A stretch of 64,000 nucleotides of DNA, from contig JAGTTS010000006.1 in assembly GCA_018223375.1 (NCBI GenBank), positions 56,001-120,000 on the forward strand. Reading direction: 5' to 3'. The DNA is from Clostridiaceae bacterium Marseille-Q3526. GTDB taxonomy: Bacteria; Bacillota; Clostridia; Lachnospirales; Lachnospiraceae. The translations under genes and the position numbers were made by a program. Positions 35,329-43,749 of the stretch are shown here, one piece after another. The notes under the pieces are model-generated. The model did no database searches. It was given only the letters and a program-made list of their open reading frames with translations, and was not told the origin of the DNA. How positions within the stretch are numbered: position 1 is the stretch's first letter; each line of letters begins with the position of its first letter.

Positions 35329-35934
35329 ATGGCAATCATGATTCATATACTAACGATATTGTTAGCAGCTGCAGCATTCTTAATTATTAAGAACAAACGC
35401 TATAAAGCTGTGCCGCTTGTTAGTTGGATTATTTTTATTTTTTTTATCGGATGTGGGATTACTTCGATAGTATCTCTCCTTGTTCCATACGGAGAGATAT
35501 TTGTATTACCTTTAGGAGGTATTGTCTTGGGTCTGGTATTCATCTTAGCTGCTTTTAACGATTTCTATTCTTTAATAAGATGTAAAGATAGGATAGAAGG
35601 TATATATCGTGGCTATAACACCTATTATGGAGGAAATGGAATTTCTACCCAAGCACCTGTTTTTGAATATATGTATAATGGAACCATATATCAAGAACAG
35701 ACAACACAAACTATCTCATATAAGCTTTTGACGCAAAATATGAGGAAGGGAGAAACTTATAATATCTATGTTGATCCGAAACATCCATCTGTGTTCATTC
35801 TTCAAAAAAAGATGAAAGCGGGTTCTATCATTGCAGTTATATTTGGAATTATGTTTTTTTCAAGCGGACTTACTACGCTGTGTGCAATCTTCCCTATATT
35901 TTGGAGTGTGATATCCCCCTCTCACCTGCGGTAA
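35329..35934 (+). CDS. Small membrane protein with a DUF3592-like domain
   Basis: A 201-residue protein. Three N-terminal hydrophobic segments (about 4-20, 28-50, 56-76) and one near the C-terminus (about 165-188) flank a soluble beta-rich part (about 85-160: APVFEYMYNGTIYQEQ, GETYNIYVDPKHPSVF). This resembles DUF3592 domains, whose role is unknown. The DNA is much more AT-rich than its surroundings, a sign of acquisition. Its last codons overlap the end of the convergent gene by 13 bp, and the C-terminal SPSHLR may be read from native flanking DNA. The ribosome site is weak. Confidence 0.65.
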   Translation: MAIMIHILTILLAAAAFLIIKNKRYKAVPLVSWIIFIFFIGCGITSIVSLLVPYGEIFVLPLGGIVLGLVFILAAFNDFYSLIRCKDRIEGIYRGYNTYYGGNGISTQAPVFEYMYNGTIYQEQTTQTISYKLLTQNMRKGETYNIYVDPKHPSVFILQKKMKAGSIIAVIFGIMFFSSGLTTLCAIFPIFWSVISPSHLR

Positions 35935-36386
35935 AATCTCACGTACTCCCCGTTAAAATTCCCCCACCAGGTCTCTGCCTGGACAGCCTCCTCTCCCTGT
36001 TTTCCGCCTTCCCTGGCAAAATACATGGTGGAAAACAGCATTCCCGTCTCATTCAGGACTGCCGCCGCCCTTGAAAGCGCGTCATCCATAGGAAAAATCA
36101 CCTGATCTCCTCTCGGAAATCCCGCTTTTTTCTCCCACGCTCTCACAGCTTCCAGCTCCTCTTCATTTAAAACAGACTCTGCTTTCTCCCTCTCCTCTTC
36201 TTTTAAGGAAAACAGATAAAAATCAAGAAAGCTGTTATCCGCCCCATACTCTTCTCTCTGCTTACGGAAATGGAGAAGCGCCTGTGCGTGGTCCATTGCG
36301 GCAATTTCATACTCAAAGTTTTCAAGTCCTTCCCTGATTCCTTCAAAATAAAGAAATCCTCTGCGTCTAAGCTCCTCTCCTGTCAT
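35922..36386 (-). CDS. Conserved-looking protein of unknown function beside spoIIIAC
   Basis: A 154-residue protein I do not recognise. It is acidic and helical (KEEEREKAESVLNEEELEAVRAWEKK), without signal peptide or membrane segments. It ends in an aromatic-rich stretch, TWWGNFNGEYVRFYRR. Codon use is like the surrounding native genes. It lies 35 bp after spoIIIAC in the same direction, where spoIIIAD would be expected, but does not resemble any SpoIIIA protein. Confidence 0.6.
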   Translation of the reverse strand: MTGEELRRRGFLYFEGIREGLENFEYEIAAMDHAQALLHFRKQREEYGADNSFLDFYLFSLKEEEREKAESVLNEEELEAVRAWEKKAGFPRGDQVIFPMDDALSRAAAVLNETGMLFSTMYFAREGGKQGEEAVQAETWWGNFNGEYVRFYRR

Positions 36387-36421
36387 CGTCCTATTCCTCC
36401 CGTCGCTTTCTTCTCTTCTGT

Positions 36422-36616
36422 CTAAAGGGCAAACAGCTCCTTCATTGTCTCAAACAGCTCATAAATATACGGCACCATCCAGAACAGTACCAAAACCAGG
36501 CCTGCCAGGCTTGTCAGGAACGCCTGCTCCTCCCTGCCGCTGTGCTTTAACACCTGGCAGATGACGGATACCAGAATCCCCACCGCGGCAATTCGAAATA
36601 TCAGACTGACTCCCAT
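36422..36616 (-). CDS. spoIIIAC: Stage III sporulation protein AC
   Basis: A 64-residue integral membrane protein with two hydrophobic helices (about 3-23 and 33-55), the normal size. It contributes to the mother-cell side of the SpoIIIA-SpoIIQ channel linking mother cell and forespore. It follows spoIIIAB by 51 bp. No spoIIIAD follows. Confidence 0.88.
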   Translation of the reverse strand: MGVSLIFRIAAVGILVSVICQVLKHSGREEQAFLTSLAGLVLVLFWMVPYIYELFETMKELFAL

Positions 36617-36667
36617 TCCATTTCCTCCCTGAACTCTGTTTCGCAGGCTGTCATTCTCCTGTCTGGA

Positions 36668-37198
36668 TTAAATAAAAATTACTGCCAGAAACAGGCCTGT
36701 GAGAATCCCTGCACTGGTGTAGAGGCGGCCTTTCTGGGCAATTTCCTGGTTCAGCTCTTCCATCTCCCGCTCCAGTTCCTCCAGATACAGCGACAGCGTT
36801 CTCTCCTGCATTTCCCGATCCAGATATCCCAGATGTTCGCCGAAGGCCAGAAGCTGCTCCCCTTCTTCCTTTGTAAGAGGCGTCTGGGGTAAATATGACG
36901 TTACGGCTTCCTGCCAGATGGCAAAAAATTCCTTTCCCTGCTCTTTCAAAAGCTGCTCTGAAACGGTCTCAAACAGCAGGCCTTCCCTGCCGCCTGCCCG
37001 TCTTCCGGCCTTCTGAAATCCCTCATACAGCGGGGCGTTGGCATAGAGAATTTCTCCTCTCAGATGGATCACCATAACTCTGATTTTCTTCAGAAGCCCC
37101 CGCCTTTCTGAAAGTCTCGCCGCCATATATACTCCCAGCCTGCTGCAGGAAAGGACGACGAGAAAAGCTCCCAGGACCTTAAGAAACATAAAGTTCAC
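36668..37198 (-). CDS. spoIIIAB: Stage III sporulation protein AB
   Basis: A 176-residue protein with terminal membrane segments (about 5-22 and 158-176) around a helical soluble part, related to the type II secretion GspF fold. LKVLGAFLVVLSCSRLG and LRGEILYANAPLYEGF are typical. Its start overlaps the end of spoIIIAA by 20 bp, indicating translational coupling. It is part of the SpoIIIA channel base. Confidence 0.9.
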   Translation of the reverse strand: MNFMFLKVLGAFLVVLSCSRLGVYMAARLSERRGLLKKIRVMVIHLRGEILYANAPLYEGFQKAGRRAGGREGLLFETVSEQLLKEQGKEFFAIWQEAVTSYLPQTPLTKEEGEQLLAFGEHLGYLDREMQERTLSLYLEELEREMEELNQEIAQKGRLYTSAGILTGLFLAVIFI

Positions 37199-38174
37199 AT
37201 CCTTTATGGTCTAAAATTCTCTCTACCGTACCAGGTCCTTTTCTTCTGCTCAAAAATACAAATCTGCGGAAAATCTGCTGGCGAAACAGTTCCTGGAACA
37301 TGGGCTTGGCGGCCAGCTCCTCCATGGAAGAGCCGTGGGCCGCGGCAATCAGGCTGCACCCGCAGCCTGCCGCATACTGAATGGCCTCCAAATCTCCTTT
37401 TCCCCCTATTTCGTCCGCCGCCACCACTCTGGGAGACATGGAGCGAATCAGCATCATCATGCCTTCTGCCTTTGGACAGCCGTCCAGCACGTCGCTGCGG
37501 ATCCCCACATCGTTCTGAGGAACCCCCTGAAAGCAAGCCGCAATTTCCGATCTCTCATCCACAATTCCTACCGTTCTGCCCTCCATATATCCACAGCCGT
37601 CTGAAATATTTCTCACAATATCCCTCAAAAGCGTCGTTTTTCCACAGCATGGCGGAGATACCAGCAGAGTAGACAGCCATTCCCCCTGAGCCGGATCTGC
37701 CAGAAAATGCAGAATCCTATCTGAACATCCCTTTTTTTCGTGGGCAATGCGGATGTTCAGGCCGGCAATGGGCTTGATGGTGCGGATTTCCCTGCGTTCT
37801 GACACAGCTTTTCCAATCACTCCTATTCTGTGGCCTCCTGCCACAGTGAGAAAGCCTTGGCGGATCTGCTCCTCAAAGGCATACAGGGAATGGCGTGCCG
37901 CGCATTCAACCGTCTGTTCAATATCCTTCTGAGAAATCATGCAGACTGCAGAGAGGTTCTCCTTTAAACGGTCTGCGCTGGAAACGGAGAGCAGCCCTCC
38001 CTCTTTCCCCACTGCGTATTCCTGCCCCTTCACAGTAATAAACAGCGGTTTTTGGCTTCGCAGCCGCAGCTCCTGAACCTCTTCCCAGTCATCAGCCGTC
38101 TTCATAAGAATTTCTCTGACATGAAAAGGAAAGATCTGTAAAAGCTCTGCCTGTCCTGCCTTTTTTTCTGCCAT
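37179..38174 (-). CDS. spoIIIAA: Stage III sporulation protein AA, secretion-type ATPase
   Basis: A 331-residue ATPase related to type II/IV secretion motors and thought to power the SpoIIIA-SpoIIQ channel. Visible motifs: QELRLRSQKPLFI (N-terminal domain), VAGGHRIGVIG, Walker A SPPCCGKTTLLRDI (about 170-183), VDERSEIAACFQG, Walker B-like VVAADEIGG and the trailing histidine in AAAHGSS. It is the first gene of the truncated spoIIIA run. Confidence 0.94.
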   Translation of the reverse strand: MAEKKAGQAELLQIFPFHVREILMKTADDWEEVQELRLRSQKPLFITVKGQEYAVGKEGGLLSVSSADRLKENLSAVCMISQKDIEQTVECAARHSLYAFEEQIRQGFLTVAGGHRIGVIGKAVSERREIRTIKPIAGLNIRIAHEKKGCSDRILHFLADPAQGEWLSTLLVSPPCCGKTTLLRDIVRNISDGCGYMEGRTVGIVDERSEIAACFQGVPQNDVGIRSDVLDGCPKAEGMMMLIRSMSPRVVAADEIGGKGDLEAIQYAAGCGCSLIAAAHGSSMEELAAKPMFQELFRQQIFRRFVFLSRRKGPGTVERILDHKGCELYVS

Positions 38175-38300
38175 CTCTCGCCGCCTCCCCTAAGAATCGG
38201 CCTCTCGCCGTCTGTCTTAGTCCATATATATGCCGGGACAGGCAGATTATGAGAAAATCGCATATTTTTTGGCATGTTCCCTTTTCAGTTCTGTTTTTTC

Positions 38301-39392
38301 TCAGGCCTTCACTGCCCAGCGCATTTTTGTAGATCTTGCCCTGCTGTTTCTGGCGCACTCCTCTGCGGACGGACGGATCACCTCCTCTGAAATTTCCCGG
38401 TAAACACCCTGCTTTTTCAGCTGCTTAAAGGAGCGTTTCACCATTCTGTCCTCGCCTGAGTGGAAGGTTAAAATAGCCGCCTTGCCGCCTTCCTTTAAAG
38501 CGCCCGGAAGCTTCTCCAGAAAAGCGTACAGCACCTCAAATTCGCTGTTTACATCAATGCGGAGAGCCTGAAACACCCTGGCGCAGGATTTCTTCACCGC
38601 TTCCTTCCGCTCCTTCTCCGGAATAAAGGACAGGGCCGCCTCAATGGCTTCCTTCAGCTGTGTTGTCGTTTCCACCGCCTGTCCTCTGCGGAAGCGGTTG
38701 AAAACCTCCTGGGAAATCTCCTCCGCGTAAGGTTCATCGGAATTTTCTATCATCATGCCGCAGAATTCCTCTCTGTCAATCTCCCGGAGCCGCTCTGCCG
38801 CCGTGGCCCCCTTCTCCGGATTCAGGCGCAGATCCAGAGGTCCCTCATATTTATAGGTAAATCCTCTCTCCGGGTTGTCAATCTGCATGGAAGACACGCC
38901 CAAATCTGCTAGAATAAAATCAAAGGGGCCCTTCTCCTCTGCCAGCTGATCAAGCTGTGCAAAATTCATCAGGCGTACCGTAAGGATATCCGGCCCATAT
39001 CCTGCGTCCAGAAGGCGTTTTTTCGTCTTCTCAGACTCAATCGGATCCACGTCCAGCCCGTAGATATGCCCCTGTCCCTGCAGCTTTTCCAGCATTCTTC
39101 TGGTGTGCCCTCCATATCCCAGGGTAGCGTCCACTCCTGTCTGCCCTGGCTGGATATCAAAAAAGTCCAGGATCTCATTCACACAGATAGAAATATGCAT
39201 GCCCGCCGGCGTTCCGCCCTTCTGAATCACCCGTTCTACCGTATCCTTGTATTTTTCAGGGTTTAACTCCTTATATTTCTCCTGATAGCTTCTGGGATGG
39301 GTGCCCTTGTAGCGCACTCTCCTCTTGTGGGGAGTCTGCATCCCTTCTCCCTCTCCTTTGCTCTGAACCTGCTTTTCCTCTCTCTGATCCAT
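38301..39392 (-). CDS. rsmH: 16S rRNA (cytosine-1402-N4)-methyltransferase
   Basis: Methylates N4 of C1402 in the 16S decoding centre using S-adenosylmethionine. The SAM motif is VDATLGYGGHT; other family blocks are LADLGVSSMQID, RGFTYKYEGPLDLR and LTFHSGEDRMVK. I place the start at the ATG at 39392, ten bases after AAGGAG, giving 363 residues. This is about 50 longer than usual because of a basic N-terminal extension (KRRVRYKGTHPRSYQEKYKE). Longer readings would run into the dus gene. It is not in the usual division-wall cluster. Confidence 0.93.
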   Translation of the reverse strand: MDQREEKQVQSKGEGEGMQTPHKRRVRYKGTHPRSYQEKYKELNPEKYKDTVERVIQKGGTPAGMHISICVNEILDFFDIQPGQTGVDATLGYGGHTRRMLEKLQGQGHIYGLDVDPIESEKTKKRLLDAGYGPDILTVRLMNFAQLDQLAEEKGPFDFILADLGVSSMQIDNPERGFTYKYEGPLDLRLNPEKGATAAERLREIDREEFCGMMIENSDEPYAEEISQEVFNRFRRGQAVETTTQLKEAIEAALSFIPEKERKEAVKKSCARVFQALRIDVNSEFEVLYAFLEKLPGALKEGGKAAILTFHSGEDRMVKRSFKQLKKQGVYREISEEVIRPSAEECARNSRARSTKMRWAVKA

Positions 39393-39531
39393 AGTGTCTG
39401 TTCTCCTTACATTCTGCTGTATTTTATGGTGTTCGTTAAGTTTCTGGTTTTTGTTTATTATAGCGTATATTGCAGGTTCTGTCATGCCGTTTAGAACGGA
39501 AAGAGGAGGCTGAAAGCCCTGACAGCTTCCC

Positions 39532-40527
39532 TTAAAATCCCTCAAAATATCGTTCCGGACAGAAGTTTCCCGTTTCAAACAGCTCGTCCACTGCCGCCAG
39601 ATAGCTGTCCATGGTTCCTGCCTTCCGTATTTTTTTCGCCTGCTTCTCACAGCCAGGGAACAGAGTCATCTGATAGCTCCACAGTTCTTTCATCTTAAAC
39701 AGCGCGTTCCGATCCCCTGACATGATCTCCCGGTATCCTTCCAGAATCTCGTCGTGGAAGCTTCGGAACTCCTCCTTTGTCATTCTGGCGTCCTGATCCG
39801 ACAGGCTTCCCGCAAGCCCCGGGTTGGCAATCATGCCCCGCCCCAGCATCACGCTGGCAGTGCCGGGAAACTCCTTTGACAGTTTCTCCGCCGCCTGCGG
39901 GCTGAAAATATCCCCGTTGTAGCAGATCCAGTCTTCCGTCTTTCCCTGCTGCCCGGCCGCCTGCACAGCCAGAGAAAACGCCTCCCGGCTGGGGGTATTC
40001 TTATAGAAGTCCTTCTGCACTCTGGGGTGAATCACCAGCTCGCTCACAGGAAAACAAAGGTACAGGCTGAGAAGCTCCTCAAACTCCTCCGGCTTTTCCA
40101 TTCCCAGCCGCGTCTTAATGGAAATCTTCATCCCCCGCCGTTCAGAGCAGCTGTAAATCTGATCTAAAAACTGAGACAGCGCCTCCCGCCTGTCAGCTGC
40201 CAGAAATCCGGATCCTCTTCCCTTGGACACCACAGTTCCGGAGGGGCAGCCCAGATTCAGGTTCACCTCCCTGTATCCTAAATCTTCCAGAATCTCCAGC
40301 GCCTTGCAGAAGGCGTCCCCGTTGTTGGCCAGAATCTGCGGAACCACATAAATCCCTTGATTATGCTCCGGCAAAATATCGTTTTTCTCTCTGGACGTCA
40401 TGGCCTTCCTCATATGCGGCGAAAGAAAAGGAGTGAAATATTTCTTCACTCCCCCAAAATGCCTGCCGCAGGCATTTCTGTAAATATATCCCGTAATTCC
40501 CTCCATGGGGGCTAAATAGTAATTCAT
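39532..40527 (-). CDS. tRNA-dihydrouridine synthase
   Basis: FMN-dependent reduction of uridines in the tRNA D-loop; about 331 residues. The TIM-barrel start YYLAPMEGITGYIYRNA, flavin-site blocks VPQILANNG, and the catalytic cysteine in NLNLGCPSGTVVSKGRGSG are clear. ISIKTRLGMEKPEEF and ICYNGDIFSPQAAE also fit the family. The start at 40527 follows AAAGGAGC; a longer reading with a basic N-terminal tail has no ribosome site. Which tRNA position it modifies cannot be told. Confidence 0.92.
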   Translation of the reverse strand: MNYYLAPMEGITGYIYRNACGRHFGGVKKYFTPFLSPHMRKAMTSREKNDILPEHNQGIYVVPQILANNGDAFCKALEILEDLGYREVNLNLGCPSGTVVSKGRGSGFLAADRREALSQFLDQIYSCSERRGMKISIKTRLGMEKPEEFEELLSLYLCFPVSELVIHPRVQKDFYKNTPSREAFSLAVQAAGQQGKTEDWICYNGDIFSPQAAEKLSKEFPGTASVMLGRGMIANPGLAGSLSDQDARMTKEEFRSFHDEILEGYREIMSGDRNALFKMKELWSYQMTLFPGCEKQAKKIRKAGTMDSYLAAVDELFETGNFCPERYFEGF

Positions 40528-40661
40528 CTTTTTTCTGCTCCTTTCCGGCGCGCTGCGCCTCTTTCGTTTTTTCACAAATTAGGGAGAAGCTCTGCGGCTT
40601 CGGCGTCTCCTCCCGCAGCTGCAAAGCTTCTCCCTGTTCTTTTTATGCCATGTGTCCCCCG

Positions 40662-42251
40662 CTATTTGCTCGCGTACTCCGGCAGGTTCTCCTGAAGGAA
40701 CTCATGGGCCACATCCTGAGGCTTTTGTCCCTCCTCGTCCACCAGGTAATTCAGTCCCGCCATAACGTCTGTGGACAGCACAGAAGCCAGCTGCTCTGTA
40801 ATCTCCCTGATTTCCGGATATTTCTCCATGATTTCTCCCCGGAAAACAGGAACTGCATAGTAAGGCGGAAATACGCCCGCATCGTCCTCCAGCACTGCCA
40901 GATCGAATTTCTTCAACAGTCCGTCGGTGGAATACGCGTCGATTACCTGTCCTTCCCCGTTCATCAGAGCTGTGTAGCGGGCGGAGCCGTCCACGCCCTT
41001 CTTATCAAACTGGAAGCCGTACCTGTCCTCCACTCCCAGAAGGCCGTCCTCCCGGTTCATAAAGGCCAGCGTGGAGCAGATTATCACCGGCTGAGGCAGG
41101 GATTTCAGGTCGCTGATCGTCTTTAAACTGTACTGCTCTGCCAGCTCCTTTGTGGTAGAAAGGGTGTAGGTATTGTTCACATTCAGAGAATTTAATACCT
41201 CCAGGCCGTACTGCTCCTTCATGCCCTTTACAGAATCCTGGTAAACCTGCTCCACATCAGAGCTGGCCGGATTCTTCAGAATATTTACATAGAGCGTTCC
41301 CGTGTAGTCGACATAACCGTCGATCTCATTGCTCTGAATCGAAGACATGCAGACGGAACCGGCTCCCAGATCCGGAGTAGTCTCCACGTCCAGCCCCAGC
41401 TCTCTCTCTATGGATTCAGAAAGCATATAGGCAAAAATCTCGTTCTCCGTAAAGTCCATGCTGGCAATTCTGATATCAGCCGTCTTCTTCGTCTGGAACA
41501 GGCTGGTAAACAGAAGGGCAATCAGCAGAACTACTGCTGTGGCAATGACGAACATCTCTCTCTTTTTCCGTCTGCGCTTCTCATCCTTATTCTTGCCATC
41601 CAACAGGCTGACAGGAGTCACAATCGTCTCAATTGCCGCAAATACCCGGTCCACTAAGAGGGCCAGGATACAGGCCGGAATGGCGCCTGCCAGGATCATC
41701 ACGTTGCTGACGGTTCTGATTCCGGAAAATACCAGATATCCCAGTCCGCCGCCGCCCACATAGGCTGCCAGAGTCATCAGTCCCACTGCGGAAACTGCGG
41801 AAATTCTCACACCGGTCATGATAACAGGTAGAGCCATGGGAAGTCTTACCTTAAATAAAATCTGGCTTTTCGTCAGTCCGATTCCTTCCGCCGCCTCCAG
41901 CATCTGCTCATTAATATTCATAAGCCCCGCGTAGGTATTCTTGATAATCGGAAGCAGAGAGTAAATCACTACCAGAAAGATAGCCGGCTTCATACCGATT
42001 CCAAACACGGGGATAGCCAGACCTAACAGCGCCATGCTTGGCACTGCCTGAACAATGTTGGCGAAGGCCAGCACCGGCTTGCTGGCCGGGCGGATATAGG
42101 AAATCAGAATGCCCAGAGGCACTCCGATCAGGATGGCGGCCAGAAGCGCCAGCACCGTCAGCTCAATGTGCTCGATCAGCAGAGAAAGAACTTCTTCCTT
42201 TGAGGAGACAAAATAGTTCAATAATTCCTTCATTCCTTCCATTACTCCCAT
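40662..42251 (-). CDS. Osmoprotectant ABC transporter permease fused to its binding protein
   Basis: A 529-residue membrane protein. The N-terminal half (about 20-215) is a permease with the ABC-coupling loop EAAEGIGLTKSQILFKVRLPMALP and five or six helices. After another membrane segment (about 238-255), residues 265-529 form an OpuAC/ProX-type ligand-binding domain facing outward: VNNTYTLSTTKELAEQY, VIDAYSTDGLLKKFDL. It should take up betaine, carnitine, choline or similar solutes. It overlaps the ATPase gene by one base, so the two make one transporter under a c-di-AMP riboswitch. Confidence 0.92.
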   Translation of the reverse strand: MGVMEGMKELLNYFVSSKEEVLSLLIEHIELTVLALLAAILIGVPLGILISYIRPASKPVLAFANIVQAVPSMALLGLAIPVFGIGMKPAIFLVVIYSLLPIIKNTYAGLMNINEQMLEAAEGIGLTKSQILFKVRLPMALPVIMTGVRISAVSAVGLMTLAAYVGGGGLGYLVFSGIRTVSNVMILAGAIPACILALLVDRVFAAIETIVTPVSLLDGKNKDEKRRRKKREMFVIATAVVLLIALLFTSLFQTKKTADIRIASMDFTENEIFAYMLSESIERELGLDVETTPDLGAGSVCMSSIQSNEIDGYVDYTGTLYVNILKNPASSDVEQVYQDSVKGMKEQYGLEVLNSLNVNNTYTLSTTKELAEQYSLKTISDLKSLPQPVIICSTLAFMNREDGLLGVEDRYGFQFDKKGVDGSARYTALMNGEGQVIDAYSTDGLLKKFDLAVLEDDAGVFPPYYAVPVFRGEIMEKYPEIREITEQLASVLSTDVMAGLNYLVDEEGQKPQDVAHEFLQENLPEYASK

Positions 42252-43384
42252 TATGACTCCTCCTTTCCTGCATCTGCAATAAACTGACGGCTCAGCGTAT
42301 TAATCAGCGTACTTCTCGTAATCAGTCCCTCAATGATTCCCTGGCTGTTGACAACCGGAAGGGTGGACAGATGGTGCTCGTCAAACAGAGTGAGCAGATC
42401 CACAATGGAACTGTCCGGCCCTACGGAGGTAAATTCCCGATACATAAAATCCTCTGCCGGCTTCTTGATATCGTGGACTCCGATCAGGGACTCGGCGAAC
42501 AGAACGCCGAACAGCCTGCCCTTCTGGTCCGTCAGCATCAGAGTGTCGACCTTTTTTCGTCCCATGGTCTCGATACACTTGAAAATCGGCATCTTCGGGT
42601 GGCAGCACACCGGATCCGTAATCATAATGTCCCTGGTCTTTATGTACTCCGGTGAAGTCCAGATACGTTTCGGACCGATAAAGTTCCGAACGAAATCATT
42701 GGCCGGATTCTTGAGAATATTTTCCGGCGTATCAAACTGGGTAATCTTTCCTTCCTCCATAATGCAGATGCGGTCTGCCAGCTTGATGGCTTCGTCCATG
42801 TCATGGGTTACGAACACAATCGTCCGCTTCATAGCCGTCTGCATGTCGATGAGAGCCGTCTGAATCTGGGTTCTGGTAATGGGATCCAGGGCGGAAAACG
42901 GCTCATCCATCAAAATGATCTCCGGCTCCGCCATGAACGCCCTGACCACGCCCGCTCTCTGCTGCTGCCCGCCGGACATTTCTGACGGATACGCGTCCAT
43001 AAACGTGGCCGGATCCAGATTTACCATGTTCATCAGGCGGATGGCGTTCTCCTCCATCCGATCTCTGTCCTTGGACTTCATCCTGGCGATAATCTCGATA
43101 TTTTCCCTGATAGTCATGTGCGGAAACAGGCCGATCTGCTGGATCACATATCCCATCCGCCTGCGCAGCGCAATCGTATCCATATGGGCGATATCACGCC
43201 CGTTAATCTCCACTGTGCCCTCTGACGGAAGAATCAGTTTGTTGATCATCTTAAGCGTGGTTGTCTTTCCGCATCCGCTCTCTCCTAACAGAACCACAAA
43301 TTCTCCGTCCGGAATCTGAAAACTGATGTCGTCGATTATTTTCTTGCCGTGAAACGTTTTGGAAACATGTTTGAATTCAATCAT
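42251..43384 (-). CDS. Osmoprotectant ABC transporter ATPase with CBS domains (OpuCA type)
   Basis: A 377-residue ATP-hydrolysing subunit. Walker A is GESGCGKT (34-41), the signature SGGQQQRAGVVRA, Walker B ILMDEPFSALDP and switch histidine FVTHDMDEAI. Two CBS domains follow (about 255-370), which in this family sense ionic strength or cyclic di-AMP. I start at the ATG at 43384 behind AGGAGG; in-frame codons further upstream run through the riboswitch terminator. First gene of the transporter operon. Confidence 0.95.
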   Translation of the reverse strand: MIEFKHVSKTFHGKKIIDDISFQIPDGEFVVLLGESGCGKTTTLKMINKLILPSEGTVEINGRDIAHMDTIALRRRMGYVIQQIGLFPHMTIRENIEIIARMKSKDRDRMEENAIRLMNMVNLDPATFMDAYPSEMSGGQQQRAGVVRAFMAEPEIILMDEPFSALDPITRTQIQTALIDMQTAMKRTIVFVTHDMDEAIKLADRICIMEEGKITQFDTPENILKNPANDFVRNFIGPKRIWTSPEYIKTRDIMITDPVCCHPKMPIFKCIETMGRKKVDTLMLTDQKGRLFGVLFAESLIGVHDIKKPAEDFMYREFTSVGPDSSIVDLLTLFDEHHLSTLPVVNSQGIIEGLITRSTLINTLSRQFIADAGKEES

Positions 43385-43449
43385 TGGATCACCCTCCTGC
43401 ATGTTCGGTTCCCATGGACCGTCCGGTCCGCCTGAAGTGACACAATACA

Positions 43450-43482
43450 GAAAAGCAAAACCGCCTGTGAAAGCAGGCGGCG
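43450..43482 (-). terminator. Riboswitch-controlled terminator before the OpuC operon
   Basis: A CCGCCTG / CAGGCGG stem (43461-43467 and 43474-43480) with a 6-nt loop is followed on the minus strand by TTTTGCTTTT. It lies between the riboswitch aptamer and the ATPase gene and is the likely expression platform. Confidence 0.85.
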
Positions 43483-43559
43483 AAAGGTTTTTCTGAAATA
43501 GACATCTAAAATAGGCATCTAAACGCACTGAAATTACACGTACTGCCAATACGCAAATC

Positions 43560-43682
43560 CTTCCAATGTCTGCGAGATTAGCTGACGGATTCGGAAAAGA
43601 AGGTTTCCTATGGCAAAGCCTGCCAATTCACCCCAAAAGATTGGTTCTCCCGCTGCCGCGGCTGACGGCATTCGACGTTCTG
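43560..43682 (-). ncRNA. c-di-AMP riboswitch (ydaO/yuaA class)
   Basis: Read on the minus strand, this leader carries the class hallmarks in order: a GUCGAAUGCCGUCAGCC start, GGCAGCGGGAGAACCA, UUUUGGGGUGAAUUGG, then CCGAAUCCGUCAGCUAAUCU with CGCAGAC closing the first helix. This class binds cyclic di-AMP and usually switches genes off. It sits between a sigma-A promoter and a terminator hairpin ahead of an osmolyte transporter, matching the known role of c-di-AMP in limiting solute uptake. Exact boundaries are approximate. Confidence 0.92.
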
Positions 43683-43697
43683 CATTGATTGTATGCT

Positions 43698-43726
43698 ATT
43701 ATACAATAAATAATTCCTGAAAACAA
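43698..43726 (-). promoter_or_regulatory. Promoter of the riboswitch-OpuC transcript
   Basis: On the minus strand TTGTTT (43721-43726) and a perfect TATAAT (43698-43703) are separated by 17 nt. Transcription would start just before the aptamer. Confidence 0.8.
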
Positions 43727-43749
43727 TAAAGTTTATCTTAATTTTTCTG

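Noticed and set aside
38175..38300. A sigma-E promoter for spoIIIAA
   Set aside because: CATAATCT-like and AAATAT-like elements are present but the spacing does not fit the sigma-E consensus well enough to call.
43385..43549. An N-terminal extension of the OpuCA-type ATPase
   Set aside because: The extra codons run through the riboswitch terminator; the ATG at 43384 has a strong ribosome site and matches family length.
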